This document shows positions 22,651 through 33,639 of a DNA stretch of 64,000 nt, piece after piece; position 1 is the first letter of the stretch; the number at the start of each line of letters is the position of its first letter. The position numbers and the translations under genes are program-made. The DNA lies in NCBI GenBank assembly GCA_016271365.2, contig CM057451.1, positions 370,099,501-370,163,500 on the forward strand, in the 5' to 3' direction. The stretch comes from Neoceratodus forsteri (lineage: Eukaryota > Chordata > Ceratodontiformes > Ceratodontidae). A model generated the notes under the pieces. That model made no database searches and had not been told where the DNA came from. It worked only from the letters and a program-made list of their open reading frames with translations.

Positions 22651-24468
22651 CTCTGTTTGTTCGCTCCACTGTATTTTGATATTATGTTTTTATTTTACTG
22701 TTATCCTCCTAAATCTGCATTCCCCTGTGTAACCCCTCCTCGGGTCACACATAGAAATGAGTCTGAACTCAACATCTCTTTACCAATTTTAAATTAATGA
22801 ATTGTTTATGTTAACGAATTTATTAATTAGATAGAGGTCTTGCACACATCTGGATATGACAGTGGCTCATTTAAGTTATCCCCACTTATTGGGGGCATGA
22901 AACTTGAGTTGCTGTAAAGGAGAGGATGGATGCAAGGATTGGTTAACTTGTCCCAGCCAAGAGTAAATCTGCATGTGCTATTGAAAGCCACAGTGATGTT
23001 CAATAATACAGTGGCATTTTAACTGTAAATTTCAAACTCATAGTTTAAGGCAGAGAGTAGGGATTGATGAAAATTTAGTTTGCACGTTTACATTTAGGCA
23101 GTTTTTGTAGCTGGTAGTGTCATGCACCCCTGGCTCCCAAACCCGGGCAGCCCAGCAGGACCTCCTGTTTGCAGAGAGGATCCCCCTTTTTTGGAACTCA
23201 TGAGCAGAAGTAAGGGTTTCCGGAAGACTTACCAGCCTTCCTTTTCCCAGTGGGAGGGTGGATTCTGTAGTTTTGAGTTCCCTTGACTCTGCACTACTTT
23301 CAGTATTTGAATCCCACCACGGCCACTGGCTACGTCTTCCCTGGGTAGTTTTATACGATAGCCGAGCAGTTCTATCTTTTTAGGCACACAGTCTTTTGAA
23401 AACACTTCTGTGTAAAATTCTAAATCACACAACAAGACCCCAGGCAGAGTTGATAAGAAAATAATAAAAGTTTACTTAAAATAAAAGCAATACAGAAAAG
23501 TCTACAGTTTGGAAGAACTTTGAAATGCAGACAATAACAAAATTAAAACTGGATGGTTTACAGAAAACACTAGATACTGTATTCTAAACTATATCTTGTT
23601 TTGATGTTAGGGTTCAGACAAGATTTTAAATATCCCTGTAGAGATGACAGTTCATTCGGCAATAGAACTCGTAGCAAGTCCTTGATCCAAGTCTCTGGAT
23701 ATCCTTTTAAAAGTCCCTAGGTGCTCCTTGGTGAAAAAGTCTTGGTTTTCCAAAATTCTGACTTAAAATCAAAATTTTCTGTTCAGTATGCAACAAGTCA
23801 AACTTTCCGCACACTTGGGTCTGGTTTTAGAGATTTTTCCGGGCCTACACATATACTTTCTAGTCTACAAGTATATGCCAGCTGGAACAGGCGATCTGTC
23901 TTCCAACTAAACTGGTTTTCAACTGCTCTGCATTTGAAGTGTGTGTCTGATTATATACTTAAGGGTCATTTTAGGACACACCCACCTTATTTCTTCTATG
24001 AGGTGGGGTTAATGATTCCAAGACAAATACAGATATTAGGGTGCAACAGTTTACCTTTCCCTGTAGGTGTCACTGTGGTTCCATGTCAGGTTTGATGTCA
24101 ACCCCAGTGACATCTGGTCCATGCATTTAGCTTAACCCCTGATCCCTAGGTCACTACATTACCTTTCCCTGTCATGGAAAGCCACAGTGGGATATTTTAT
24201 GCCTTCCTGGGCTATATACACCTGTCTCTCTTATCTTGAACTATAACAGGTCCACACTAGCCTTTATAGAAATAACAGTTATTTTGTAGTTACCTGTTAA
24301 AGGGATAGTGTCTTAATTCTAAAGTACATTACAGTATATACAATATGAACCCACATAAATGAATTTAGGCCTATCATGCGACAGGTAGCACAGACCCAAC
24401 TTTGAGTGTACACTTCTGATGGACCTGGAAATATGCTCATTCAATGCCACTTAAGCCATAACGACAGA
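22651..24468. other. Intronic sequence, possibly one unclassified interspersed repeat (23106-24158)
   Basis: No coding motif. 23106-24158 is bounded by TGTAG and CTACA and holds an internal stretch with AATAATAAAAGTTTACTT. This is weak evidence for an LTR-like unit or other repeat. The ORFs here have no domain. Confidence 0.3.
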
Positions 24469-24583
24469 GAAGCTGGTCATTTCTGAGGAATTAATGACCA
24501 GTTGGGGGGATGGGTGGCCCATTGTGCAGCAAAGGGACATCTCCCTCCAGCCAGTCATTAATCCAAGGAAATGGCCAGCTTTG
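24469..24583. repeat. Fold-back hairpin element
   Basis: AGAAGCTGGTCATTTCTGAGG (24469) and TTAATGACC pair with CAGTCATTAATCC and AAGGAAATGGCCAGCTTT (about 24560-24580). Confidence 0.65.
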
Positions 24584-24717
24584 AGGTTGTTAAAGTGATT
24601 ATAAGTCTGATTGCAATAACAACTTGTTTGTTCATTTTTTAACTTAATTTGCCATTTGAGTGGTAGGTATGAGCCGTGTAGCATAAGTACACCTTAAGTT
24701 TGAGGCTGTATGCCACA

Positions 24718-24786
24718 CTGCTTCAGTTGGCAGCTGGATTGGTTATTTCCAAGACATAAACAACCAATCCAGTTGCCAACCAGGAG
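24718..24786. repeat. Short hairpin
   Basis: AGTTGGCAGCTGGATTGGTT (about 24725) pairs with AACCAATCCAGTTGCCAACC (about 24762-24781) around a spacer of about 17 bases. Confidence 0.7.
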
Positions 24787-25180
24787 CCTCACTAGGCTCA
24801 TGAATATTTAATTAGACATACAATATATGTTTAAAGCACTGCACTCTTTTGAGTGAAGGGACATTCAGAAGGAGAAGTTGAAGTAGGGTGGGGGGGTAGT
24901 TGATTTCCCACTAAAGAGCATTGTTTTTGATTTGGAGTTGTTCAATAGATGGTAGTTTGTGGACATGTAGCATTAAAAACGATTTGTGCTTTGCTGTAGA
25001 GTTTACTGATGGATTTACAGTAATGTTTAATGCACTGAATTTGAGCACTAAGCACATAATACTGATATTTATTTCACACCATCGCACCAGTGGAGCTGTT
25101 TTTGTGGTTGAATTATCACACTAAGCTGTTTACTCAGTCCTGGCTGCACCCACCACCTCTGCTGGTAGGCTGTTCCACGG

Positions 25181-26758
25181 TGTAACCCCGGGCTGGTATG
25201 CCTTTTCTATCTGACAGCTCTACCAGGTGGGCTGGGTTCGGGGAGGAATATGTCACTCGGCACATAGGCTAGGTTTGGCTACTCTGCACAGGGGCACCCA
25301 AGTAACTCCGAACACAGGAAGCAATAACTGTAATGTCCAATACCAGAAGTGGGATTCTAAAGTGTGGCTTTTATTCACATCCAACAGAATAAACAAAGCA
25401 TAGATGGACCCCCACGGGGCTACACTCCCAGTAATGCAGATTAAAGGAGACCAGAACACATCCTCATCACTTTAGCCCTCAGGCTCTACAACACACTGGG
25501 CACACAGCCCTAACTTGTACACTGCTCTGGGTTTTTCCTGGCTTGGCTCCCTTGCCAGCCACTTGGACACTTTCCATACTTCATGGAAACATTTACTGGT
25601 GGCTCCCTATACCACCCAAGAGCACTTTTGCTCCATAAGGGAATCTTCCTCATTAATCCCACATCTGGGTACTTTCCTCAGGCACTGGCCAAGTACCTCA
25701 GGGAAAGCAACAGGTGTCTCAGGGCAAATCCATAGAGGCGAATTTGGTTACTAATGATGGGGGCTCTCCCACCTCTCGCTCCCACAATTCATACCCGGCC
25801 ATTTCTCTGGACTGTAACACCTCATCCTTTAGAACACTGCCGTGTAGATTCTTTGTAAATGTCTTTCACATTCAATCTACTTGTCTTGCTTCCCATTTGT
25901 GCTGGACTTGAACATACTTAAAAATAAGTGGCATTGTCCATTACTCTAGACCCCCCACAGAGTTAAGCAGTCCAATCCCCACATTCTTTCTTTCTATTTG
26001 TGCTGGCCTTGAACATACTTATAAGTGGCTTTGTCCATTACTCTAGACCCCCCACAGAGTTAAGTAGTCCAATCCCCACATCTTCCCACTGTACGTGGCT
26101 GTCTTTTCCTGACCCCACAGTAACAGTCCCTTTAGTTTCATTGTGAATGCAGGTGAAAACACTTGGCCCTTTTGCAAAGTGAACTCACCCTTTGGTTACA
26201 GGCATTTCCTCCTCAAGGAATCTTCCTTCCAGAGCTTCTGGTGCCTCAGCACAACTCAAACAGGCAGCTTCTTTCCCTTAGCTGGACCCAGGGGGGTTGC
26301 CTCTGGAAAACAGGCTGACACCTTCCCCCCCCATCCCCGCCAGGATGGGGCTCTGAACCATTGAGAGTGGTCTCCACCACTTCAATAATCAGTTCCTGTG
26401 TTCCTCTTCAGGTGGAAACACACACCTAAAACAAAAGTAGCTCTTTAAGAGAGCTTAAAGCTCTGACGGCCTGCACTCAGCAGAGCACCTCTGCTGCACT
26501 ACAGACTCTCTCTCAGACTGAACCAGAACTGGCTTCAAATTCCCCAATGTTCTACTCTAACCTCCAACTGCAACATTCCAGGGGGGCTTATGCAGCTGCG
26601 ACAGTTCTAAAATGATGTCATCCCTCAGTCTCACCTGAGACTGAGAACACAGTGAGACAGTGTGAAATCCATTTAACTGGAGTTTCACAAGCTGCCTTCC
26701 CTGCCTACCACTAGGTCTTACTGGGATTCTAGTAACCCCGGATAACAGTGGGGTTACA
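25181..26758. mobile_element. LTR-like or unclassified element bounded by TGTAACCCC / GGGGTTACA
   Basis: A block of about 1.58 kb begins TGTAACCCC at 25181 and ends GGGGTTACA at 26758, a TG...CA boundary with 9-base inverted termini. It contains no gag, pol or other domain. That fits a solo LTR or a non-autonomous element. A clear target duplication was not seen (flanks CACGG and ATGGC differ), so the class is uncertain. Confidence 0.4.
25886..26081 (+). repeat. Tandem duplication, two units of about 97 bp
   Basis: Unit 1 (25886-25984) and unit 2 (25985-26081) share TTGTGCTGGxCTTGAACATACTT, then AAGTGGC..TGTCCATTACTC and AGACCCCCCACAGAGTTAAG, with few differences. They lie inside the TGTAACCCC-bounded block. 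Confidence 0.85.
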
Positions 26759-26869
26759 ATGGCTTAAGTCTCTGTAAAATAAAGCTTTCTCACATCACTC
26801 CTGAATTCTCCCTATCCCCACCCCCGGATCAGCTTTCACTCTTGCTCTCATGTTCTTGATTTGCCAGTC

Positions 26870-27390
26870 CTATTGAATATTTCCCCATAATTTACCTTAT
26901 TTATTCCTTTCCAGAACTTGAAGGTCTCTATCACATAACCCCTCGCCATTCTAGCCTTCAGTGAGTACATATTCAGGGGGCCTTAATCCGGTCCTCATAG
27001 GATCTGCCCACCTGGCCCTGAGTCATTTTGGTTACCCTATGTTGTGCCCTCTGTAGCCTTTCTTTGCCTTTTCTTAGGTGGGGGCTTCAGAAATTGGGCA
27101 CAGTATATCAGATGTGTCCTCACCAGTGATCTATAGAGAGGTAGTATCACCTCCTTCCTCCTGTCAAACTCCTCCTGATACACCCCCAGCATCCTGCTTA
27201 TCTTGCTGTAAGCCATGTTACATTGGCTATATTGATTTTGGGGGTTGCTTATGAAACTCCTAGGTCCCTTTCCTCAGTGGCTGTATCCAGTTTGACCCTC
27301 ACATCCAGTATTCCTTCCTGAGGTTCTTGTTCACTATGTGCATCATTTTGTACTGTTTGGCACTGAATTTCAACTGCCAAACTTTGGATA
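26870..27390 (-). mobile_element. CR1-clade LINE C-terminal fragment
   Basis: The plus strand reads, backwards, the usual CR1 C-terminal landmarks: FQNWAQ-type remnant of QFWRPH near 27085, QRAQHR at the RRATKM position near 27045, ...YSLKARMARG near 26950, and DLGVS near 27265. It is considerably decayed compared with other copies. Confidence 0.65.
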
Positions 27391-27733
27391 AGGGGTAGCT
27401 GCTGAGGGGATATTTCTTGGTAACACAAAGAGTTGCAGGATGGGGTGTGGGGGTCGGATCAACCCATGCTATTATTTGTTGCTCATGCAGCACATACCTG
27501 TTATTTTCTGGCAGAGTCAGGACAGACTCTAGGGGCATTCAGGCCTTTTTCTGTCCTTAACATTCTATGTTTCAATGTTTCCACTACTGTGTTTCTTTAT
27601 AAAAAAAATGGCAAGAAAAAATCCAGAAATGTCATTGGTCGAGAGATGTCATCTGACCATGCATTAACTCTATAAATGCATGGTGAGGTGCTGAATCTAA
27701 TTTTCCTCCCCAAAAAAAACCTTTTTAGAGCCA
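27391..27733. other. Intronic sequence with a CR1-like 3' tail remnant
   Basis: 27545-27590 (TTCTGTCCTTAACATTCTATG then TTTCAATGTTTC) resembles a plus-strand CR1 3' terminus; the rest is unremarkable. Confidence 0.4.
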
Positions 27734-27875
27734 TGTTATAAGTTTAGTAAACCCCTCAAGAGTGTGCATCTTAGGATTTTAATGCACTTCCCAGGGGTGT
27801 AAGGACACTCAGCCTTCGGCCTTCGGCTTACTACACCCCTGGGGCATGCTTTAAAATCCTATAGTGAACACTCTG
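27734..27875. repeat. Fold-back element
   Basis: TAGGATTTTAATGCACTTCC and CAGGGGTGTAAG (about 27772-27803) pair with CTACACCCCTGGGGCATGC and TTTAAAATCCTATAGTG (about 27830-27868). The apex is CAGCCTTCGGCCTTCGGCTT. The end TTATAAGTTTAGTAA resembles the ends at 13690 and 28580. Confidence 0.75.
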
Positions 27876-28266
27876 TCATGGATTGTTACTTATGTACATA
27901 CCATATAGATTTTTAATATGGTCATGGAATGGGGCTATTTCACCAGGGAACCCACAGCAGAATTGTTGGTAATATTTAAAGCTCAAAATTGAGTTGAGGG
28001 ATCTGGAAAACATGAGTTGTTTTGGGCAGTGGTGGAGGTTTTACATAGTGGTGAAGGTGTGTGTTTTCAGCAGGGTAATGTATAGTAGCAAACTGGCTGA
28101 ATAGTCATTATCTTAGCCAATGGAACTAGAGCAAGCAGAGGGGTGCTGGATCATAATAATTGGATTCTATCTATCCAAAGTATCCAAAACCAACATTAAC
28201 CTCACATTCCTAGATAGCAGGGTTGTAAGGGTTAACCATTCTTTTGTTTTCTCTCCCTTCATGAAG

Positions 28267-28423
28267 GTACCTTCCTCAGGAAGATTTCCAATGAGTAAAA
28301 CAATGAGACTAAATGCAACATCATTACATGGTGACGTATGTGTTTCTGCCAGAAGTTTTCATTTTTCAACAAACAAAACCAGCTTTCCTTCCCAACCAGT
28401 ATGTCTTCAACTGTCTGCCAAAG
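28267..28423 (+). CDS. IFNGR1: Class II cytokine receptor exon (IFNGR1-like exon 5, end of D2 domain)
   Basis: The exon follows a strong pyrimidine tract (TTCTTTTGTTTTCTCTCCC then TTCATGAAG, AG at 28265-28266) and ends at a donor AAAG|GTATAA (GT at 28424). It is read in phase 0, as the preceding exon requires, and ends one base into a codon; that base plus the first two of the next exon make Gly. The 52 codons include MRLNATSLHGDVCVSA and SFPSQPVCLQLSAK. This parallels the human IFNGR1 segment with QLAIPVSSLNSQYCVSA, a second conserved Cys before the membrane and ..SIKG at the exon junction. N-glycosylation sequons (NAT, NKT) are present. It forms the C-terminal half of the membrane-proximal fibronectin domain. 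An alternative acceptor AG at 28278-28279 would break the phase. The pair of cysteines that human IFNGR1 has at the start of this exon is not evident. Confidence 0.7.
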
Positions 28424-28582
28424 GTATAACTACAGCTTCTTGTGCTGCCTTGTAAAAGGTTCAGAAAAAGGGTCAAGATGGTGTCCAGAAATACTGCTCC
28501 CTGGCCGGATGAAACCGGTCACCTGCTGGAAACCATGGTGCTGTATTCTCCAAGTCAAATGTTTTAATCCCAAGCCATTTTA

Positions 28583-28714
28583 TAAATATAATAACACCTT
28601 TCTGGGTGCTGTATTCATAATGAGATGAAGTGATACAGGCACTTATCCATTATATGATAAGGAACACTGAGCCTTTGGCCTTGTGTCTCAATACACACCA
28701 GAATAGTGCTTTTT
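28583..28714. repeat. Fold-back element
   Basis: ACACCTTTCTGGGTGCTGTA near 28595 pairs imperfectly with ATACACACCAGAATAGTGCT near 28691; the end TTATAAATATAATAA matches the AATAAGGCAC-group ends, and the apex has GAGCCTTTGGCCTTGTGTC. Confidence 0.6.
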
Positions 28715-29174
28715 GGACCCTGGCAACTTAAAAGACATCATGACCTTCTACACGCCTGTCCATCCCTTTCTTTTTTTTGGGGGGGTGCTGTGCCCCAGTG
28801 ATTCAGACCCTGCTCTCCCTGTCCCCCCCACTCAGCCCCTCCCCGGGGACTTACCTCTGATGATGATCCTACGGGGCTTGCCCACCAGGATGGGCCGCCG
28901 AGCTGGCACTTTCCCGAGAGAATACTAAATCAGGTTCCTGGTGGACCCCCCTAACCAGTGTGCCTCCCTGGCTTGCCCCCAGGGCAGGGTCATGGGGTTG
29001 GGTCAGTCCTGATGGAACACTAAACTCGGTCATCAGTCGAGTGCTGTGGGTGGGCCGGCAGGACCAATGGAGCAGAGCATCATTGACGGGGCCAACATTT
29101 TTCTGATGCTTATCCTCATGGGAGGCGTGGTGTGCAATGACGTAATGATGCAAATCGTCAGTGTCCAGCATGCC
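28715..29174. other. GC-rich intronic sequence, nothing identified
   Basis: No gene recognised; may be the extension of the adjacent SINE or another repeat. Confidence 0.35.
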
Positions 29175-29400
29175 TTCCCACTACCCAGGCTCCAGCAGCT
29201 GTGCCCCACCCCGGCCTCTGCCCGAGGTTAATGGTGCACTGGAGGCTCATCCTCTCTTCCCCCGGAGGAGGACAGCAGTCCATCAGATGCTCAATCTTCC
29301 TCCCCCGGCCAGTCCTCTGACTTCTTGGGTCCGTTCCCAAATCCAGGGTGTCAGCATCACAAGCAGAAGCCCTACCGCTGTGCCAGCTGTTTGTGCTAAG
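29175..29400 (-). mobile_element. tRNA-derived SINE, family F copy 1
   Basis: On the minus strand the head reads TGGCACAGCGGTAGGGC (A-box type, near 29388-29372), followed by GGATTTGGGAACGGACCC (B-box position, near 29347-29330). The body has GAGCATCTGATGGACT and GCCTCCAGTGCACC. The same body words occur in the copy at 41410-41690. Confidence 0.65.
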
Positions 29401-29758
29401 ATTTAACTTTCTCCTTGAGTTCAGAGCAGGACAGGGCTACTGAGATGTGATCTGCATTGTAAAAAGCTCCTTTTCAACTGATTCTAAAAAAAGAAGATAC
29501 AACAGTAGAATACATAGTTGTGAGAAATGCAGCCTGTAAAGTTATTATGACTGTGACACATGCAAACTCTACATTTTTAAGTTTGTTGTGCGCGCAAGTG
29601 CAGATGAACTTTTTGATATGAGAGTTGCTAGAGAGAGGTGTGAGGGGTGCCAGCCCAATGGCCAGCGGGCTGCAGGGGCCAGCCTGTGGCCAGCAAATCA
29701 GCAGGCAGTATCCTGATGACACTGGTTTGCTGAGGGGGCTGGTCCCAGCAAACATTTC

Positions 29759-29796
29759 AAAGGACAGAGCCGACGCTGCGCACGGCTCTGTCCTTT
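29759..29796. repeat. Perfect 14-bp hairpin
   Basis: AAAGGACAGAGCCG at 29759-29772 is the exact reverse complement of CGGCTCTGTCCTTT at 29783-29796, with a 10-base loop. Function unknown. Confidence 0.8.
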
Positions 29797-30249
29797 AAAA
29801 TGCGAGCCCTTCAGCTGCGGCTTAGTGTGTCTTTCCTTGTTAAACAATTACTGCTTTTACATGCAGCTACTTGCAGGAAAAGTACGAGTTACTGGATAAC
29901 TGTAGCCCAGTAAGTTTCAGGCTTCTGACTAAGTAATGCCGGTGAGATGTTTAGCTTATATGTCCAACTGGTTGCTGGAAAATGGGACAGTTGCACCGGA
30001 TAACATCCATTTTCCGGCAAACCAGTATGCATACAAACACATTGAGTGTCCCCTTTCCCTGCTGCTGCTTAATGTGTCTTTGCCTGGTTAAACAATTTCC
30101 CCTTTTCCTTTCTGGCACTGGGATGCCCACTCTTGGTGTCAGATGTGCCCCCCCAACCCCTCTATATCCCTAACCGACATCAGGGTACCCAGTCCCCTTG
30201 TCAGCATCCCCCCTCCTCACCACTATTGTTGCACACTGGGAGCCCACCC
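29797..30249. other. Intronic sequence, nothing identified
   Basis: A short phrase recurs (CTTAGTGTGTCTTTCCTTG then TTAAACAATT at 29821, and CTTAATGTGTCTTTGCCTGG then TTAAACAATT at 30068), suggesting a local duplication about 250 bases apart. Confidence 0.4.
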
Positions 30250-31400
30250 CAGTGTGCCTAAATGTATATTTTTTTACCTGTAAATGAAAAAAAACCTTCT
30301 CTCGAGGTCTTTTTTACTTCATCTGTAAAAATGAAAACATCCCTCGTTGTCTCCCCCATCTCCCTCTCCATCCCACCCCTCCCTCTGCGCACCCACCTCT
30401 CTGCACAACCCCACACACCATACTTGCCCTCTGAGGTCGGCGGACATGATCTTCTGCACAGCGGGACACGTCTGCACTCTTCAAAGCCAACCAGCAAACT
30501 GAAAGAATTCAAGGTAAGCCGTATAATGGGAATCAATGGGAGTTTCAACTTGTGTTGATATCTCAGCCATTTTTAAGAATTTTGGCCCCAAATTTTCAAC
30601 ATGGGGTTCTTGGGACCCCACCTCATGAACATGTTAGTGTCATTTCGTTCTTCCATCCCAAAAGGTGATTTTGCAGTCACTGCGTGGAATCACCTTTTGG
30701 GACTGAGTAACGAAATGACAGTGCCACTGTTCATGAGGCAGGGTCCCAAAAAGCCCATGTTGCAGATTTGGTGAAAAAATTCCAAAAAATTACTGTGTTA
30801 CGAGCATGCATTGCGCAGTTTCTATGCATGATCGTAACTTCGCCAATTTTTTATATTTTCACTCCTGATTTTCTACATTGCCATTTTTTCACACCTCCAT
30901 ATGAACAGTATAGCTGTCATTTTTTGCATCCTGCCTGAAATGTGTTTTTGCACCAGTTGCGCGGAATGGCACGGTTACTGTGCAAAATCAACTTTTGGGA
31001 TGGAGTAATAAAATCACAGTGCCACTGTTCATGAGGGGAGGTCCCAAAAAGCTCATGATGAAAATGTGGTGAAAAAATTCAAAAAAATGACCACGCTACG
31101 GGCGTGTGTGGCACTGTTTCTATACATGCTCATAACTTTGCCAATTTCTATATTTTCACTCCAGATTTTCAACATTGCCATTTTTTCACACTTTCTCATG
31201 AACAGTACAACTGTAATTTTTCACATCCTGCCCAAAATGTGTTTTAGTACCTGTGGCGCCGAATAGCGCAGTCGCTGGGTAAAATCCCCTTTTGGGATAG
31301 AGTAATGAAATGATAGTGCAACTGTTCATGAGGTGGTACCCCAAAAAGCCTATGTTGAAAATCTGAGTGAAATACCAACAAACATCTGAGGCATTAGGGT
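30250..31400 (+). repeat. Composite repeat family G, copy 1
   Basis: Order: T/A-rich start with TTTTTTACCTGTAAA (30268), pyrimidine-rich tract (30340-30430), CTTCAAAGCCAACCAGCAAA near 30479, GGTAAGCCGTATAATGGG near 30511, then a palindrome of about 170 bp (GGGACCCCACCTCATGAAC at 30612; GTTCATGAGGCAGGGTCCC at 30729). Two partly decayed copies of the same 250-280 bp module follow (GTTCATGAGGGGAGGTCCC near 31027, GTTCATGAGGTGGTACCCC near 31324). Copies 2 and 3 of this family are at 33150 and 56520. No ORF of note. Confidence 0.7.
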
Positions 31401-31439
31401 TTCAATGTCGTTTCTCACCTTCACCTCTGTAGCATTGAC

Positions 31440-31747
31440 AGGTTGCCGGGTATGTGCCTTGGGGTCGTTAATCAATGCTTTATTATCCTACCTCTGATTT
31501 CATCGCAGCTAGTGACAGACATCGGTGTGCCTTGAGTTTTTGCTAAAAGTTCACCCCATTCTCCTGTACTGCACCCATCTTGGCTTATTTCATTATGGAA
31601 TAGGGTGAGAGTTAAGGCCGAAGACCTCAAGGCACACCACGATGCCTGTCAGTGTCTGCAGGGTGGTGGTGGAATGGCGTGAGCATTACGTACAACAACT
31701 GAAAGGGACACGCTCAATGCCTGTCAGTCTCTGCAGGGTGGGGGTGG
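31440..31747. repeat. Fold-back element, also present at 38330-38480
   Basis: GTGACAGACATCGGTGTGCC and TTGAG near 31511-31535 pair with CTCAAGGCACACCACGATGC and CTGTCAGTG near 31628-31656. The inner segment CACCCCATTCTCCTGTACTG then CACCCATCTTGGCTTA matches, in inverted orientation, 38432-38470. Confidence 0.65.
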
Positions 31748-32665
31748 GGTGTTAAGGAAGTAAATTGGGGAGGGACATTTGATGTCCTCTACCTTGATTT
31801 CAGCAATGCCTTCGACAACGTCCAACGTAGAAGGCTGATTAACAAGGTGAGTAGTCTGACAATGGGGCACAAGCTGATAAACTGGGTTAGAAACTGACTG
31901 ACGGACAGGAAGCAGAGGGGGGTGGTAATGGTATCCAATCCAGGGAGAGGGGATGACCAGCAGGGTCCCTCAGGGATAAGTCCTGGGACTATCCTGTTCA
32001 ATGTTTTCATTTCAGACATTGCGGAAGGGCTAGAATGAAAGGTCTGTCTGCCTGTTTGCAGATGATGCCAACATCTGCAACAGAGTGAATACTCCAGAAA
32101 GGGGTAGAGAAAATGAGCAGGGACATGGAGAGGCTTGAAAAATGGTCTGAGGAGTGGCAACTGAGGTTCAATGCAAAGAAGCCCAAATAATGCACCTGAG
32201 AAGAGGGAAACCTGTGAAGAGTTACAGGATGGGGTGGAGGTGCTGATGATCACCAAGGAAGAAAGGGACCTAGAAGTTATCAGTTCTGATGACCAAAAGG
32301 TGTAAAAGCAGAGCACACATGTTGCAAGGACAGTCAGTGGCATGCTGGGATGCATAGAGAGAGATATCACTAGCAGAAGGCACGAGGGGGTGATGTCATT
32401 GTATAATGCAGTAGTGAGGCCTCACCTACAGTACTGTGTGCAATTCTGAAGGCCGCAAATGTGTAAGGACATTGACAGGGTGGAGGCAGTCCACAGAAAG
32501 GCAACCAAGATGGTACATGGCTTGCAACTCAGAGCATATCAGGAGAGATTGAAAGGACCTTAACATGTACTTATTGGAGGAGAGGAAGGAGTGGGGGAAC
32601 ATTGATAGATACGTTCAAGTACCTCAAGGGCATAAACAAGGTGCAGAGGTGGACATCTTTCAATA
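31748..32665 (+). mobile_element. CR1-clade LINE, RT fragment
   Basis: Starts within RT (DVLYLDFSNAFDNV near 31780) and reads FNVFISDIAEGLE near 31996, a damaged catalytic segment near 32050 (the FADD is not intact), DLEVISSDDQKV near 32268, ILGCIERDITS-like, and QYCVQF*RPQM near 32431 to INKVQR near 32630. It contains many frameshifts, and no 3' UTR was recognised. Confidence 0.75.
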
Positions 32666-32721
32666 CATCAAATGTTTGGCATTGACAAATGCTTGTTTTT
32701 TATCCTAAAAAAAAGAAAACC

Positions 32722-33130
32722 GTCCATCACTGTCCACTGTGTAACCCCCCCCTCCCTTAAACAGTATGCAGACACTGGGAGTGCCTAATTCCCCCGTGTC
32801 CTCATCTGTCCATCCATTGTTGTCCGCTGTGTAACCCCCCCAGACAGTATGCAGACGCTGGGGGTGCCCAATCCCCAGTGTCATCTGTCTGTCCATTGTT
32901 GTCTGCTGTGTAACCCCTCAAACAGTATACAGACACTGGGGTGCCTCACTCCAGTGTCCTCATCTGTCTGTCCATTGTTGTGCGCTGTGTAACTCCCCCA
33001 AACAGTATGCAGACACAGGGGGTGCCCAATCCCCCAGTGTCATCTGTCCATCCATTGTTGCCTACTGTGTAACCCCCCCAAACAGTATACAGACACTGGG
33101 GGTACCCAATCTCCCAGTGTCCTCATCTGT
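32722..33130 (+). repeat. Minisatellite, about 5 units of 75-95 bp
   Basis: Units share CATTGTTG..CTGTGTAACCCCC, then AAACAGTATGCAGACACTGG, GGTGCCCAATCCCC and AGTGTCCTCATCTGTC. Units differ by small indels. It lies directly before composite repeat copy 2, so it may belong to that element. Confidence 0.85.
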
Positions 33131-33149
33131 TCAGCAAACTCCCTGAAGA

Positions 33150-33530
33150 AAAGTAAACTGTCCTTCGTCATTTTTTTCCCTGTAAAAAAGAAAACTGTCC
33201 ATTGTTGTTCATTCCGCCATTACCCAGCCCCCTACCCTCCCACTCAGGATCCACCACCCCACACCCCCGTACCCTATACTTACCCACCAGAGGTCCATTG
33301 CAGCAATCTACCTTGGACTGCAGGCACGTCTTCACTCTTCAAAGCCCAACCGCGAACTGAGGTAAGCGATTCAATGTATTTCAATGGGGTTTTCCGCGTC
33401 AATGTATTTCAACAGGGTTTTCAACTTAGTGGCATAACTTGCCCATTTTTAAATATTTTTGCCCAAAATTTTCAACATAATGTTTTTTGGGACCCCACCT
33501 CACAAATTCACTAAAGCAATTTTCAAACAT
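33150..33530 (+). repeat. Composite repeat family G, copy 2
   Basis: TTTTTTTCCCTGTAAAAAAG (33169), C-rich tract with ACCCTATACTTACCC near 33269, CTTCAAAGCCCAACCGCGAA near 33337, GGTAAGCGATTCAATG near 33360, then the start of the palindrome (GGGACCCCACCTCACAAA near 33489). The second palindrome arm is missing, so the copy is truncated. Confidence 0.7.
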
Positions 33531-33639
33531 CCCCTCATTCCCATGATACCAGAACACATGACAAACATTCAGCATTGACAAATGCTTGTTTAGTTTAGAG
33601 GCTGTATATGTCATCAACTAACTCATTGATTTTTGCAGC

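Noticed and set aside
22606..22797. 63-codon hydrophobic frame
   Set aside because: It starts within a fold-back arm; no splice sites or family similarity.
28120..28266. Upstream extension of the second receptor exon
   Set aside because: The frame is open, but the pyrimidine tract and AG at 28265-28266 place the exon start at 28267, and the upstream residues do not resemble the family.
28713..29406. Proline/serine-rich frames
   Set aside because: GC-rich sequence overlapping a SINE; no domain and no codon-level evidence of selection visible.
32722..33130. CRISPR-like repeat array
   Set aside because: Units are contiguous diverged copies without constant repeat and unique spacers, in a eukaryotic repeat context; it is a minisatellite.
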